64,000 nucleotides of DNA, taken from assembly GCA_013396915.1 (NCBI GenBank), contig VWZL01004332.1, forward strand, positions 921,206 to 985,205, given 5' to 3'. Shown here piece after piece: positions 13,615 to 25,352 of the stretch (positions are counted from its first letter, which is position 1; the number at the start of each line of letters is the position of its first letter). Position numbers and translations under genes: made by a program. The notes under the pieces are model-generated. The model had not been told where the DNA came from and did no database searches. It saw only the letters and a program-made list of their open reading frames with translations. This DNA is from Stercorarius parasiticus (lineage: Eukaryota > Chordata > Aves > Charadriiformes > Stercorariidae).

Positions 13615-14225
13615 TGTTGTAGTTTTAACCCCAGCTGGCAACTAAGCACCATGTAGCCACTCACTCACTCCCTGGGGTGGGATAGGGGAGAGAATCAGAA
13701 GAGTAAAAGTGCAAAAACTCATGGCTTGAGATAAAGACAATTTAATAGGTAAAGTCAAAGCCATGCACACCAGCAAAGTAAAACAAGGAATTCATTCACT
13801 GCTTCCTATTGGCAGGCAAGTGATCAGCCATCTCCAGGAAACCAGCATTCCATCACACCTAACGCTTACTTGGGAAGACAGAACGCCATCACTCTGCACA
13901 TCCCCCCTTTTCTTCTTCCCCAGATTTTTATTGCAGAGCATGACATCATATGGTATGGAATACCTTCTCAGTCTGGAGAAGAGAAGGCTGCAGGGAGACC
14001 TTATTAGCAGTCTTCCAGTACTTAAAGAGGGCCTACAAGAAAGCTGGAGAGGGACTTTTTACAAGGGCATGTAGTGATAGGACGAGGGGTAATGGCTTCA
14101 AACTGGAAGAGGGTAGATTTAGATTAGGTATCAGGAAGAAATTTTTCAAATTTTTCAAATCCAAAACATAGCCCCATACTAGCTACTATGAAGAAAACTA
14201 ACTCCATCCCAGCCAAAACTAAACA
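13615..14225 (+). mobile_element. Endogenous-retrovirus solo LTR interrupted by a CR1 segment
   Basis: The left part (13615 to about 13963) opens with TGTTGTAGTTTTAACCCC and runs through blocks shared with the LTR at 33087: a GGGGAGAGAATCAGAAGAG-like box, GCTTGAGATAAAGAC, the ACAAGGAATTCA block, CCATCTCCAGGAAA, and CATCATATGGTATGGAATA. The right part (about 14156-14225) carries the LTR's 3' end: AATCCAAAACATAGCCCCAT, then AGCTACTATGAAGAAAACTA, then CCAGCCAAAACTAAACA. Between them is CR1, not LTR. It resembles avian ERVL-type LTRs (I recall the TguLTR5 group, unverified). No target duplication is evident. Open frames crossing it (13763-14074, 13950-14171) are chimeric and not genes. Confidence 0.82.
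13964..14150 (+). mobile_element. Internal CR1 segment embedded in the LTR
   Basis: This block matches the C-terminal reverse-transcriptase part of CR1 on the plus strand: CAGTCTGGAGAAGAGAAGG, GGGAGACCTTATTAGCAG, TTACAAGGGCATGTAGTGAT, AGGACGAGGGGTAATGG, ending at TCAGGAAGAAATTTTT. One frame reads SDRTRGNGFKLEEGRFRLGI, a CR1 hallmark. The CR1 3' UTR and terminal octamer repeat are absent and the 5' side is cut, so this is not an ordinary 5'-truncated insertion. A perfect 9-bp tandem duplication (TTTTTCAAA, 14142-14159) sits on the right junction. Confidence 0.85.
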
Positions 14226-16149
14226 TTCTGGCTTGATACCAATTTCAAGCCATTTAAGGGCATAACGTGACCTGAACAGTTCCTCTTTTCCCTCCCATGT
14301 TTCAAGCTTCTGTTTTGTCCCCTCACCGGGCAATTTGTGCTTGTAAGTGTCTACACAAACTAATGTCCATCAGTTATTCAGTTACAAGCACTAGAAATAC
14401 TAGTTGCTTCGAACTCCATTCCTGACACATGATGTGGTTTATTTGATAGATCTGTAGGCAGTACAGAGGATGCTTCGGCTCCAGAATCTTGTCAGTAATG
14501 CAAGACAGGTGATGAGTAGTGAACAGATATTTGAGAGCAGTTAAAGGCCCAACTTCAAAAGCTGTCCAAGGCCTTTCAATCTAGATTCCTACTAGGAAAC
14601 TCCCAGCATTCATCTTTGGCATGTGGTAGCTTTTGAAAGATCACCAGTGTGGGATATTGTGTTAGACTGGATCAGAGAGTAGCATCCTTGTTTAGTAGTG
14701 AAGTTCTGCTAAGGTCCAGCAACACAAGAGAATGTCCCTTTGAAATAAATATAATTTTAAATGGTATTAAAAAAGAGCGTGGTTATTTTTCCAAGGACTA
14801 AAGAAAAACCTGTTCTGTAAAACCTTAACAGTATTTGTTCAATGTTTTAATCTTCCAGTGTTTCCCTAAGAGGGGGGAAATAAAATAGAGGCTATCAATG
14901 CAGTTCTGTTACAACGTGCAATAGTAGCTCCTCTCCAATAGATTCCTACGGCTGGAGTCTCTTTATTGTTTCGAAAATAACCACAAGATACATTGTTCCT
15001 AATCTTAAATCACCAATTACAGATATTAATATTGTTTGATATTTTTGCCAAGATGAACCAGTTATATCTAGATATGAGAAAAATAACTAGATCAGTACAA
15101 CTGAGAATGTTAGTGAAGACAATTTAATATAAAATGTGATAATTTGAGCAAATGCCTTTCCAAGGGCAGCTCTGTCTATGCTTAATACTACATTTGGAGG
15201 CTCAGTAGCATTATGGTAAAAGATCAATTTATGTCAACGTGGAAAAGTCTTGCACTGGAAGGTCCATGGGGCAGCCTTATTTTTGTATTTGTGCTTTGAG
15301 GTGCCTTGCCGTACATGGCTTGCAGCCATTCTGTTCTTGTATTTGGTTGCCCATTCTACTTCCCCTCGCCTCTCCCTGTTCAGATACGCTATTAGAAATA
15401 GCTGTCCAAAGCTAGTCCAGGGCCGTAACCATCCATCACCAAGAGTAAATTATGCACTTGATAACTTCAACTCCTAATCAGCAGTGTGTGTATCTTCCTG
15501 AAAGCTAATCTTAAGTTTCCATAGCTTTGTCCCGAAGTGTTACAAATGTGCCCTTTGGAGACTTATATCAAATATGTCTCCTGTTCACTATATCACCAAG
15601 GCTTCTTGTTTTCCTTCACAATGTTTTTTTTTTCTTGTGATTTTTTTTTTTCCTTCTCCCCTCCTCCTTTAAACAGATCGAAGGCATTGAAAGCAGTTTA
15701 TGGCATTAGATGCTTTTAAGCTGCTTTAGCTGCTTTAACGCCTTAGATAATTTTACATTTCTCTTACTTCCCTTGTCCCATAAAATAAAACACTCTCCTG
15801 ACCCCAAAACCAAGAGCACAGTTTGGAAGTGAAAAACAAAGGCGTGTGCTAATGGACAGAAATACTAAGACAAAACCCTTTCAGGGCTTTTTCAGTATTA
15901 TCCTTTTCCTGAAGAGCATGCACTTTGGTACTATATTTAATTGGTCTGTATTTTATTGGCACATGAAGATTTGGAAAAATAATACAGAGTTCCCTCATAT
16001 TAGCAAATAAGTAGTTTATTTAATGTTTTTTTTAAAGAAAAAGTTTAAGGCATTATAAAGCAGCCTTCTATTGCACAAAGTTGGTTTTAAAAATAAAACA
16101 ATTATTGTAGCAGCAGTTACATGAAGGAAATCATGTGAAGGAAGTATGT

Positions 16150-16168
16150 ACATAATTAGTAATTATGT
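16150..16168. repeat. AT-rich palindrome
   Basis: ACATAATTA and TAATTATGT form perfect 9-base arms around a single G. This may be chance in AT-rich DNA. Confidence 0.6.
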
Positions 16169-19100
16169 GAATTACATTTACATAATGTAAAGGAAGTATA
16201 TACAAAATATTTTGTACTCGCTTGATATATTATTAAACGTAATCTCTGTCTTGTTTCTAAAGCTATAAAAATGAACTTAAGGGAAATTTCAGCTTCAGGA
16301 TTTGGGGAATAATCATGGACTCTTTTGAATTTTTGTCAATAGTGGAAAACAACTGTGTAGATCTAACTAACAGAACCAAATTAAGTAGAAAAGGCAGAAT
16401 TAAAGAAGGAAGAGCCCAATGTGCTACTGAAATGACACACAAAGCAGAAATCACTTGTGATTTTTTGAGGGGGGGGAGAAGGGTGGCAGAGGCAAGGGGA
16501 AGCTTTGCTAGAGAAGAAAAGCTATAGAGAAGGAAATGTAAAACTTCATATTGTCCTAAGCGTTGCTGTATGACCAGCTGTTCCTGTGGGACTGAACTTC
16601 AGCAAAGAGTGAGAAGTGACTCTGCAGCCAGGGCTATACAAACCTTCTGAGAGTGCTCTGTAGTTTTGCATGGCAGTTAAAAAATAGCAAGGACTATTTA
16701 TAGCGTTATGAGATCTGGAGATAACATTTAGGTCCTGCTGAACTAAAGATACAAATCCTACTAGATCAAAACTGTGGCAACAATTAACTTCATATTCTTA
16801 CACCAAGAGGAAGAAAGAATAGGTATGTCAGGGAGCAGAGCAGAAACAGCTAATTGTTTAATTCTCTTGCCATATCCCTGAGGCTCTCCCAAAATTAAAA
16901 AGGTGGAATGTAAGTCATTGTGCATTGTGACTCTTATGCAGTTTTACATCACGTGAACATCCTTACAAAGAAAGCTATTTCCCTGTTGCGTTAAAACTTT
17001 CATCTGAGGACACACTGCCTCAGCCATTTCTGTCTTCAAAGTGTTGTATAAATGGAGAATTTATGCTTGCTCACCAAGGATTTATTCTCTTTTAGTTCAA
17101 CCAGGTCAATCTGTTTTACAAAAATAAAAATAAAACATTTGCAAGTAAGCAAATAGCGTCTTGACTACTAAGTTTACTAAAGGGTATCATGGCAGATTGG
17201 AGTGGAATTCAGAAATTCTTGATGTGTGGTTGCATGTTCATTTGTCTCTTCCATTCAATAAGAAAATGATGTAGAAAAACATTATTTATATTTTAGTTCT
17301 CCATGAATAAAAGGGTTTCCAGACCTTCTTATAAATCTGCGGTATTGTTCTAACCAAAGTCTGAACTGACCCGAACAGTTATTAGGATTTAAATCATGTT
17401 CTTCCATCTGTGACTGACATTCTAATTAGAGGTTCCAAAACTAAGGTGAATTGCACATAGAATTTATAATTTCATCATCAGTAGAAAGCAATAGGAGTAC
17501 TTAAGTGCTGAAAAAATAAGGTAGTCTGCTTGAGGCAAAAATATAACTCTAATTTTGTCCAGAATGCTCTTCAACACTTCTCAACCTTTGGTCTGACTGC
17601 CTTGCTATAGCCTAGGATTCATGTAAGATTGTTTATGTAGTGTGATGAAATATGTACAAGGCTGCCACCTTCAAGTTTTCGTATTAATACAGTCAAAAAC
17701 ACTTTTCTAGGATACTGTATACAGCTGCAAAAACTGAGTGTTCTTAATCTTGGGCTGAGAAGATTTGTAGTTCCAGTTTTATATTTGCCATATTTTATAA
17801 CCCATTGAGTAAATAAAAGTGATTTTCTTATTGAATAACAGGAAGTCTTTAATGTCATTTTGTTGTATTAGGAATGCCTCTGTGTTAACGCATTTCTGGT
17901 TGTACTGTTTTCTGGAAGTTGAGGGCATTGTAAAGCACAGCAGCCGTACTCCTGTTGGAATGTGAGCTGATTTGCTGCAATTAAGCAACTCTTGTTTGTA
18001 TTTTTATTATGAATGAATGAATAAAAGACAGTAAGTTAAAGATAATTGCTTCAAAAAATTCATTAAGGAAGATTACTGTGCAAAGCCCACAAGAATCAGG
18101 GCCAATAAGTGAATGGTGAAATTAGTCACTAAACTCTTAAGTGGCTTAAATTTCCAATAGTCGCTAGTCCGTTTAGCAGACTAATGGCAACTCTAACTTG
18201 AAGGCTCAGTAGATGGCTCCTCCCTTCCTCCTTCCATTATCCTCAATGTGTGCAGCAGGAAGGTTTCTGACCCTTTGGGTTTCACATATAGAAATACTCT
18301 GATTTTTGAAATCCATGTTATGTCACAGACAAATAATGAAAGCGATTCACAGAAAACTGGTGTTGAATTAGTTTTCTCTGATTGGAATTGAAAGCAGCAG
18401 CAGCAGTCTCTAAGGTAGCATTTGCACATTCATGTTTATGTTGATAGGAAGTCTCTGATCTCTTTAATGTATCTGGATCCAAGGGAAATTTGGAACCTTT
18501 GTCCGACTTGTCTGTCACTTCTCTACTGTGATCTTGTGTGCTAGATCCATAGGCGAAACTGCTGTACTAATATCTAACTTGTATCTCTCAAACATTGGTA
18601 TAATAACAAATACCAGGCAACTAAGTACTGATATTATGAAACTTCGCCTTTTATTTCGAACTGGGACAAGAACAGAACTGCTGCCATAAATTACTAGAGT
18701 CCTTGGCTGGTGGTTTACTTTGTCTTCTGCGGTCATTTTTGACCTGAGAGTGTCTGCAGCAACATTTTCCAGTTCTGTGTGTTTTGGCACTTGCAAGGAG
18801 TACAGATGGATTTCTCTGGCACCTGTTGTTATACACTCTGCCTCGGCAACATCCAAAAGGACTGATGTAACCTACTTGAAAAAAAAGTAATGATGGACTG
18901 TGTTTTTCATCACATCTTAGCTATCCTTTCATTCCGACCCAAATGTGACTAAGGCTGCGGTACCAGTGTAACAGTGCCAATGCAGGGAAGAGCCTTTCAG
19001 AGAAGGATGAACTTCTGCACGGTTGTGCAAACATACTTCTTAGTATGTAATGGAAGATTTCAACTTCAGTTAATACCAGGCCCAAATGTTGACTCAGGGA

Positions 19101-20382
19101 AAGGGATCTTCTGTCTCAGCCCTGCGAGGCTGGTTATTACTTCTCTTTTAAGCATTTCAGTAAAGAATCCACTATTTAATCCTTAGTGGTCTGAAGTTTT
19201 TTTTTTATTTCCCCTGGATCAAAGAGACAGGGGCTGCGTTGTTCCTGTCTGAGCACATTATTGCAGTGCTAAATTTATCTGGTATCTTCAGAAATGCGTA
19301 CATCTTGCAGAGCCGGTTTGATACTGTATTATGGAGGAATTTTTAATTGTTACAATGACCCAGACTGTAATGAGTAACTCATTTACTACTATTTTAAGGA
19401 TATCTTCTACTACAGAGTCTTTTCTGTATCTGCTTTTCTCTCTCTGCCCTTTTTCTCACTTTTTCCATAGCAATTACTTGGTATCTGGCAATTTGCTCAG
19501 GAACTGCTGACTTGAGAGCCTGTATGGTGGTCCTTCTTGTCATTTTAACGGCACTAGCAGCAAAAGCAATTACAGATTTCTGTCTGTAGGATACCCTTTA
19601 ACTCCAGTTTCCTTATCCCCTGTCTCAATTTCAACAGAGATCCCACTTCTAGTGCATTTCCAGCCTGGTTAACCATGTTTCCTTCTCTAAGGTTAAGCGT
19701 CCTGCAAATACAAGCTTGCTTTAGTAAGAGAGTGAGCAGTGGTCTTAAATAGCTATTTGTATGAAGGCTGTCAGTGTGATTTCTGAGTTTATTAGAGGAT
19801 ATTTGGGGTTGATCCTCGCAGTAACGCTGGACATAAAAACCATGCTGGAGAATGAGTTTGTTGTCCTTCAGCTGCCTTTTATTTTGGAGACATCTGTCAC
19901 ATGCAGAACATTAAAAATAACCTAGCGGTTAATAGCCATCTCAAAATAACAGACAGCAAAGTATTTAGAAAGAAGGAAATGAGAACTAAAATTATGTTTC
20001 TGAAAAGGGTCACTTAATTACTGATTTATTTTAACTTCTGGGATGATTTCTGCTTGGCTGCTTAAATTTGCTGTGTGTTAACCTGTATCTGTTTTAGGCA
20101 GAGGCAGTACGTCTAACACTGAGTGTACCTTTGTCAGAGTTATACCTAGCTGTCTGCAGAGAACCATAGCCCTGCGAAGTGTTGATCATGTTTTAGTGTG
20201 CCATGAGACACAATTTTTCAGTATATACTATGTTTTTAAATGCCATTATAGAATGTTTCTGACATACTACTCTCATCTTTTTTGTGATTATTGTATTTCC
20301 ACAAATCATGGTAAACTTGAGTAGTTGCTGTGAGCCAACATTGTTCTGTGTAATAAAAGAACTGTAAAACAGAAATCTGGTT

Positions 20383-20434
20383 GAAAATCCAGCTTCCAGA
20401 GTTTAAATGAAAATCCAGTTTCCAGAGTTTAGTT
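20383..20434. repeat. 26-bp tandem duplication, two copies
   Basis: Units at 20383-20408 and 20409-20434 both start GAAAATCCAG and continue TTCCAGAGTTTA; the first 23 bases differ at one position (C versus T). The low divergence points to a recent local duplication. Confidence 0.9.
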
Positions 20435-20531
20435 ATAGCATGCTTTTCTTCAGAATGCATTTTTGCTTGAAAATACCAATAGGAAAAATACAATTTACAA
20501 ATAATTAAGGCAATTTAGCCACACTTGAACA

Positions 20532-20553
20532 GCCTTCCATGAGCCTTCCATGA
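20532..20553. repeat. 11-bp perfect tandem duplication
   Basis: GCCTTCCATGA occurs twice in direct succession (20532-20542 and 20543-20553), about 100 bases from the 26-bp duplication. Confidence 0.9.
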
Positions 20554-23500
20554 GAAAACAAACTTTGCAAGGCTCAGCATCAATTTGTTGCAGGACCTAA
20601 CACGAGCTGCAGTTCCTGGTGTAACTAACAGCGCTGTAGCCATAGCTGTATTTACAGCTGTGCTTTTCTGCAGTGTTTCCTTATGCCCAGGGTAAGAGAT
20701 GTTAAACTGTAGTTTGAGACAACACAGCAAGTCTAACCAGAATTAAAATTCAATGACCTGCTTGTTCAGTCTGTAGCTAATTCTCTAGGGTTGAGAAGGT
20801 TCTCATCTTTGCATTTGTTTTGTCTTGGTCTCTATATAAACTTGAAACACCTTGAAAAAACATGTTATATGAATTTCAGTGAGAAGCAGAGGTAGAAAAT
20901 ATATTTCTCACCTGCATGTTTTGTTTTGTTTTGTTTTTTTCATTTAGATAGACTTACTGTAAATGCTGCTGCTGGTGTGTGTGAGAATACACCGTGTGTC
21001 AGTCACAGAGCATGAACGTGCGAAGGTGCTAACTGTACAATACTCTCTTCCTATACGTCTGCTTGTAGCGGAAGGATTGTCAGAGTGCTAAAATTCAGGT
21101 CATGGTCATGATGAAATACTTGACTGGAATCTTAAGTTTAACTGGTTCTTTTTTGATTTCTTGGGTCATTTAACAGTTGTATGGATCATGCACTGAGATG
21201 CACATTTTTAAGTCCTTTGTTAAGGAGACTGTTAAACTAATGAGACAAAGGCAGAAGGGTGAAAGTGCAGTCTGACTGCTTCCGTTGCCAGTAATGAAAA
21301 ATCAAGAAAAGTCTCGCAAGCCATGTGGTAGTCACTATTGCATGCACTGGGAACTCTTGCAACAGATTCTTTTGCACTATCTGTTAAGAGGGTTGAAGAC
21401 ACCAAGTGTTTTGATCTTAAAAAAAAAAAAAAAAAGGTGGAAGTTTTCAACAGTGTGAGTGATAATGTGATCAGACCCATAACTCTTTCACTTTGTGTCA
21501 TGTCTGACTTGGACTGATTAAAACAGTAAAAGACGTATCCAGTATTGATTGATGGTATCCATTACTTGGTAAGCTCAAAGCGCACAGCCTGTCGTGCTCT
21601 GTGTCCTACCTCATCCCTAGAAAATTAAGCAGTGTCATTGAAGGCCACTTATTGGGTTACTGTCTGCTTGTTAACACATGCAAAGAAATACTTGTTAAAT
21701 AGTGTTCCAAATGATTCCACTTCTGTTTGAAAGTATTTGAGAGTAAGATTTAGTGCAGTTATTTCTTATGAACATTGTCTACCAGCCACTTGCTATGGAG
21801 ACTGATGGAATGTGAATGTGACTTAGGAAATTGCTTGCTGCTCTCATAAGGCGTAATTAGCTGGCAGAATGGGGCAAAGTGAGACCAACAAGCCTCCTTA
21901 GTCAATGGGAAGTCAGAGTCATGCTCTGTGCCCCGTGAAAACTTCTGTCTCCAGATGTCCTTTTCTTGTTTAAGTGACTTGTCACTATTTGTTGTGAAAG
22001 GTGTCTGACTTAGCACTAAAAGGAATAGCTTCTGTTTGACTGCAAAAATGTATGTTGCAAAGAGGAATGCAACGTAACCTGTCCTTTGTGAGATGTGGCC
22101 ATGCATGCCAAGCCATACTGCAGAAACCTCCTTAAGCTCTATGACGATCATTACGCTTCTGCATTCCTCTGGTTCTTGGCCTTTACACTGAGGTTTACAG
22201 CAAAAGTGCGTATTGTTCTCCGTGGCCTAGCCTAAACTGATTAGCTATGGAGATTTATTGAATATCTCAAGTTACTAAATAGGTAACAGATGATGCTAAC
22301 TCGAGCCACACTGATGACTGAAAGGTTACAGTCTCTGCCAGTTTCTAGTGTGTCCTTGGAATGACTCTTGTGTTCAGTCTATTGTGGAAGATGCAGAGAA
22401 ACCACGTATCTAAACTTAAAACCAGTCAAATACAGAAGTTTCTCTATTCCCTTTCCCTTCACTTACAATTCTAACTGTTCTCTGAATCCCTAGGTTTTTG
22501 ATGAGGTTTCTGTCATATGGCCCATGTTCTTTCGTTTGCTAACCTTTCAAGTCACCTATCAGTTTTGGAAGCTTCGTCTGCTTTTCCACTATACAGGGAA
22601 TTTGGGGAAAGGAGAGAATATAATTCTTAACTTGTAAAACTAGAATTATTTTGAAGAAATAAGTAGTAGGGAGATCAGCTGAGATACCTTTGAAACGTAT
22701 ATTTACTTTAATCTTATTTCCTGGTTTTTAATGCGCTGTATTTCAGCATGCGTTGGTTTCAAGGCCTGAAGATTAGTGTTGAGGTTATGGAGTTTTGTCA
22801 TACGGTAAGATTTCCTCTTTCTGAATTTATTTTATCTCAAGGAGTGAAATTATTCTTTTTTGTAGCTGTATAATTTAAAGGTTTAAGTGTGATATTGACA
22901 CTTATGGAGTAGTTAAGTATTATTCAATATCCCTAATGCTGCTTTGATGTTTCTGTCAGGGGATCAAAGATGGGTAAGTTATGGAAAAGTTCTTATAATG
23001 GTGCTGTCTATTCAGAGCCATATACTTTGTTTTTAGGGTTGTTTTAATGTCCCTTAAAGGAATTTAAGCTCTTTCTGTTCCTGACTTTTAAATTGGACAG
23101 TCTGCATAGAGGAAAATAACAGATAACTTCTCTCTGACTTGGAAATAAATCTCTGCAAAAGTACAAAATGGTACAGACATAATGGTAACAGTGCCCATTA
23201 ATAGGTGCTGTGATTTAAATAGTTCTAATCCTGAACGGAGTTGCAGTAGATTAACAAAGGCTGCTGATACTTTCTCTGCAAGCAACACAATAAAATTGTC
23301 ACAGAAATATTTCAGCTATCTGTGATATGGCTTCTCAGTCTTACCGTTCTAAATCCTTTCCTGTAGTTCAGTTGGTATAAAACGCTATAGAGAACAACAG
23401 CATCTTTCCTATGGAGTGCTGGCAGAGGTTTCCCAAAAATAAGAATTTACATTTTTCAATGGTTTCTCTGCTAAGTCTTTCAAGGTCTCATTACTGTCAG

Positions 23501-23652
23501 TGATCGTCTGTCTTTATGCATAGAATTAAATTTGGAAGTCACTCCTTGTACACATCACTTGTTCAGATTTGGTCATTTATTAATTAAAGTAGGTACATAC
23601 TTAATTGTACTTAAGTGAATTGCCTTAAAATGTTAGAAACATTAATCTAATA

Positions 23653-23680
23653 AATTAAGTTGGAAGCATCCAACTTAATT
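23653..23680. repeat. Perfect 12-bp inverted repeat with 4-base loop
   Basis: AATTAAGTTGGA (23653-23664) pairs perfectly with TCCAACTTAATT (23669-23680) around the loop AGCA. Nearby bases 23578-23620 carry further AATTAA / CTTAATT motifs in both orientations. This could be a hairpin or the core of a small palindromic repeat; no promoter or terminator role can be inferred. Confidence 0.8.
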
Positions 23681-24470
23681 CAAAGAATGATAATCATGTA
23701 CAGTTTTATAGAGACTTTATTGAGTATACTTAAAAAAATTTTGAGATTTGTTGTATTTTTCTCAAGGACCTGATTTGACTTAGAAAGAAATCCACCAAAA
23801 TACAAGGTCAAAATACATTTATTATTGAATGTGGTAAACCTGGATGGGTTTCAAATTTGGCAAAGACAAATGGAAGTGTTACCTTAAAAGAAGAAAAAAA
23901 AGGTAGTGTGGATGCTTGAATTATTACCTACTTAGTAATAATACAAAGCATTTTAATGGGAATTTGCTTGTAATCTCAATCAGTTTTTGTATATGTAGCT
24001 CATAGAATCACATATGCCATTCACATATTGAGCTTTAATGAATTCCTGTGAGAATGATACACTGAATGGGTAAAGTTGCTGGAGAGAGGAGGGGTTTCAC
24101 ACCTTTATTTTTAGCACTTATAACTGATAGCAGAAACTATTCAAAATTAGCATAAGGATTCTCTTCTCCATGCAGTTGTGAGAGAAACCTTGGTCACTTT
24201 GAACTGGTGAATACCTAGGAGAGGATAGGTGCATTCTCCTTTCATCTCCACTAAGCGTGATTTTTAAAAAATACACTAGGCTTCAATCAGAATGAGGTGT
24301 TGTTTGTCTTACCCTGTGTCCCCATCCTCCCAGCGGAGCTATTCTTTTAACTTCAATTAGCTCACGTAAACCAGGCAGGATGTAGATTTTGCATGTAAGC
24401 CTACAAAATAGGTTTATACCCAGAGCGAGAGCTGGAAGCAGATCTGTCAGCTCAGACCAGGTTGCCTCAC

Positions 24471-25080
24471 TCCTTCGGAGCGCTTGGCCTGAGGAGGCTG
24501 ACGGATGGCGGAGGCTGGGGCCAGCACCGACCTGTCTGCTGGTGTAGAGGCTGGAGGCCGTGGTGGACAAACTCCTCCTGGGTCACTCGGGGAACTCCCA
24601 CCGGCTCCGCCCCGGTTCCGGCGGCGACTGGGTTAATTTTGGGACACAGCGGGGCCGGGGGAGGCTGGGCTGACCCAAACTAGCCAAACTGTTATTGGCC
24701 AACGTGCGCTGCCGTGGCCAGCACAGAGCCGGGGAGGGGGCGGGAGTTGCCGTTCAGAGCCGGCCGGGGCTTCCCGGGCGTGTGTTGTACTTCATCTCTG
24801 TCAGTGTTAGGGCACTTGTTTCCCTCTTTCCTTCGCCGTCCTGTTAAACTGCCTTTATCTCAACCCACCAGTTTTGCCTTTTTCTTCCGACTCCGCCCCA
24901 TTCCGCCACTGGGGGGTTTTGAGCCAAAACCACCGCGTGGTTCTTTGCGGCCGGCCAGGCCTCGACCCCGGCGCAGGCCCTTGGTGCAAAGCTGTCCCAT
25001 TCCACCCAAAAACCACCCCAACAACCCCCGCCTTACCTGGGGCAGGCTCCAGCAGTTGTATGGAAGCAGAAAAAAGCTGA
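24471..25080. promoter_or_regulatory. CpG-rich island-like block
   Basis: This is the only part of the window dense in CpG; by eye about three dozen CpGs lie between 24471 and 24990, while the flanks have very few. It holds GC boxes (GGGGGCGGGAG near 24735), an ATTGG/CCAAT pair near 24694-24700, and no clear TATA box. Much of it (about 24607-24975) is explained by a reverse-oriented LTR, but 24471-24606 and 24976-25080 are also GC-rich and unexplained. It could be an LTR that kept its CpGs or a genuine promoter island that recruited an LTR. The open frames in it (for example 24714-25124 plus) show no known protein. Confidence 0.6.
24607..24975 (-). mobile_element. GC-rich LTR derivative related to the 13615 and 33087 LTRs
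   Basis: Read on the minus strand, blocks occur in the same order as in the two plus-strand LTRs: a CCTGGCCGGCC...CCACGCGG start, a GGAATGGGGCGGAGTCGGAAG box, GGGTTGAGATAAAGGCAG followed by TTTAACAGG, then TTTGGGTCAGCCCAGC in place of TTGGGGTCAGCTGTCCC, and finally CAAAATTAACCCAGTC near the 3' end. The TATA region and most of the 3' third seen at 33390-33640 are missing or replaced by G+C-rich sequence. Ends are approximate and no target duplication was found. The alignment was made by eye, so family membership is likely but not proven. Confidence 0.6.
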
Positions 25081-25352
25081 GAAGTCTGCATCTAAACTCT
25101 CCTCATAGCTTGTGTGTCAGCTAGAAAAACTGCCAGTCTCCAGTAGAACTTTATCATGTTAACATCAATTTAGGGGATTAAGAAGACTTGCCTCGTTTTT
25201 TTTGTGAAGTGTTTTGTCCAGACACCTTAGAAGGTTTGCCCGCGCCGAGTGTCAAGGCAGATCCGTATTTATTGCTCAGTTTGCCACTGGGTCACTTGGG
25301 GAAGAGCATCAAAACAAGTCCCCAAACCACTGGGAGAATCACCTAGGGGTAG

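Larger units (their letters stand above)
14226..24470. other. Gene-less AT-rich stretch
   Basis: No gene is recognised over about 10 kb. Items seen are pyrimidine runs at 15601-15660, a palindrome at 16150-16168, four CAG units at 18395-18406, two neighbouring tandem duplications at 20383-20434 and 20532-20553, TTTTG units near 20918-20940, a 17-base A run at 21419-21435, and a perfect hairpin at 23653-23680. Splice-flanked short segments at 22747-22804 and 22960-22973 are listed as findings. Minus frames at 18193-18856 show no known domain. Confidence 0.5.

Noticed and set aside
13763..14171. Two plus-strand open frames, one ending in CR1-like peptide
   Set aside because: They cross the LTR/CR1 junction; the recognisable residues belong to CR1, not to a host gene.
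18193..18856. Chain of minus-strand frames (up to 113 codons) with a hydrophobic segment
   Set aside because: The frames are separate, begin at non-ATG or uncertain starts, and resemble no family I know. AT-rich DNA gives hydrophobic segments by chance.
24714..25124. 136-codon proline/arginine-rich frame in the CpG-rich block
   Set aside because: Its composition follows GC content, and most of it overlaps the reverse-oriented LTR similarity.
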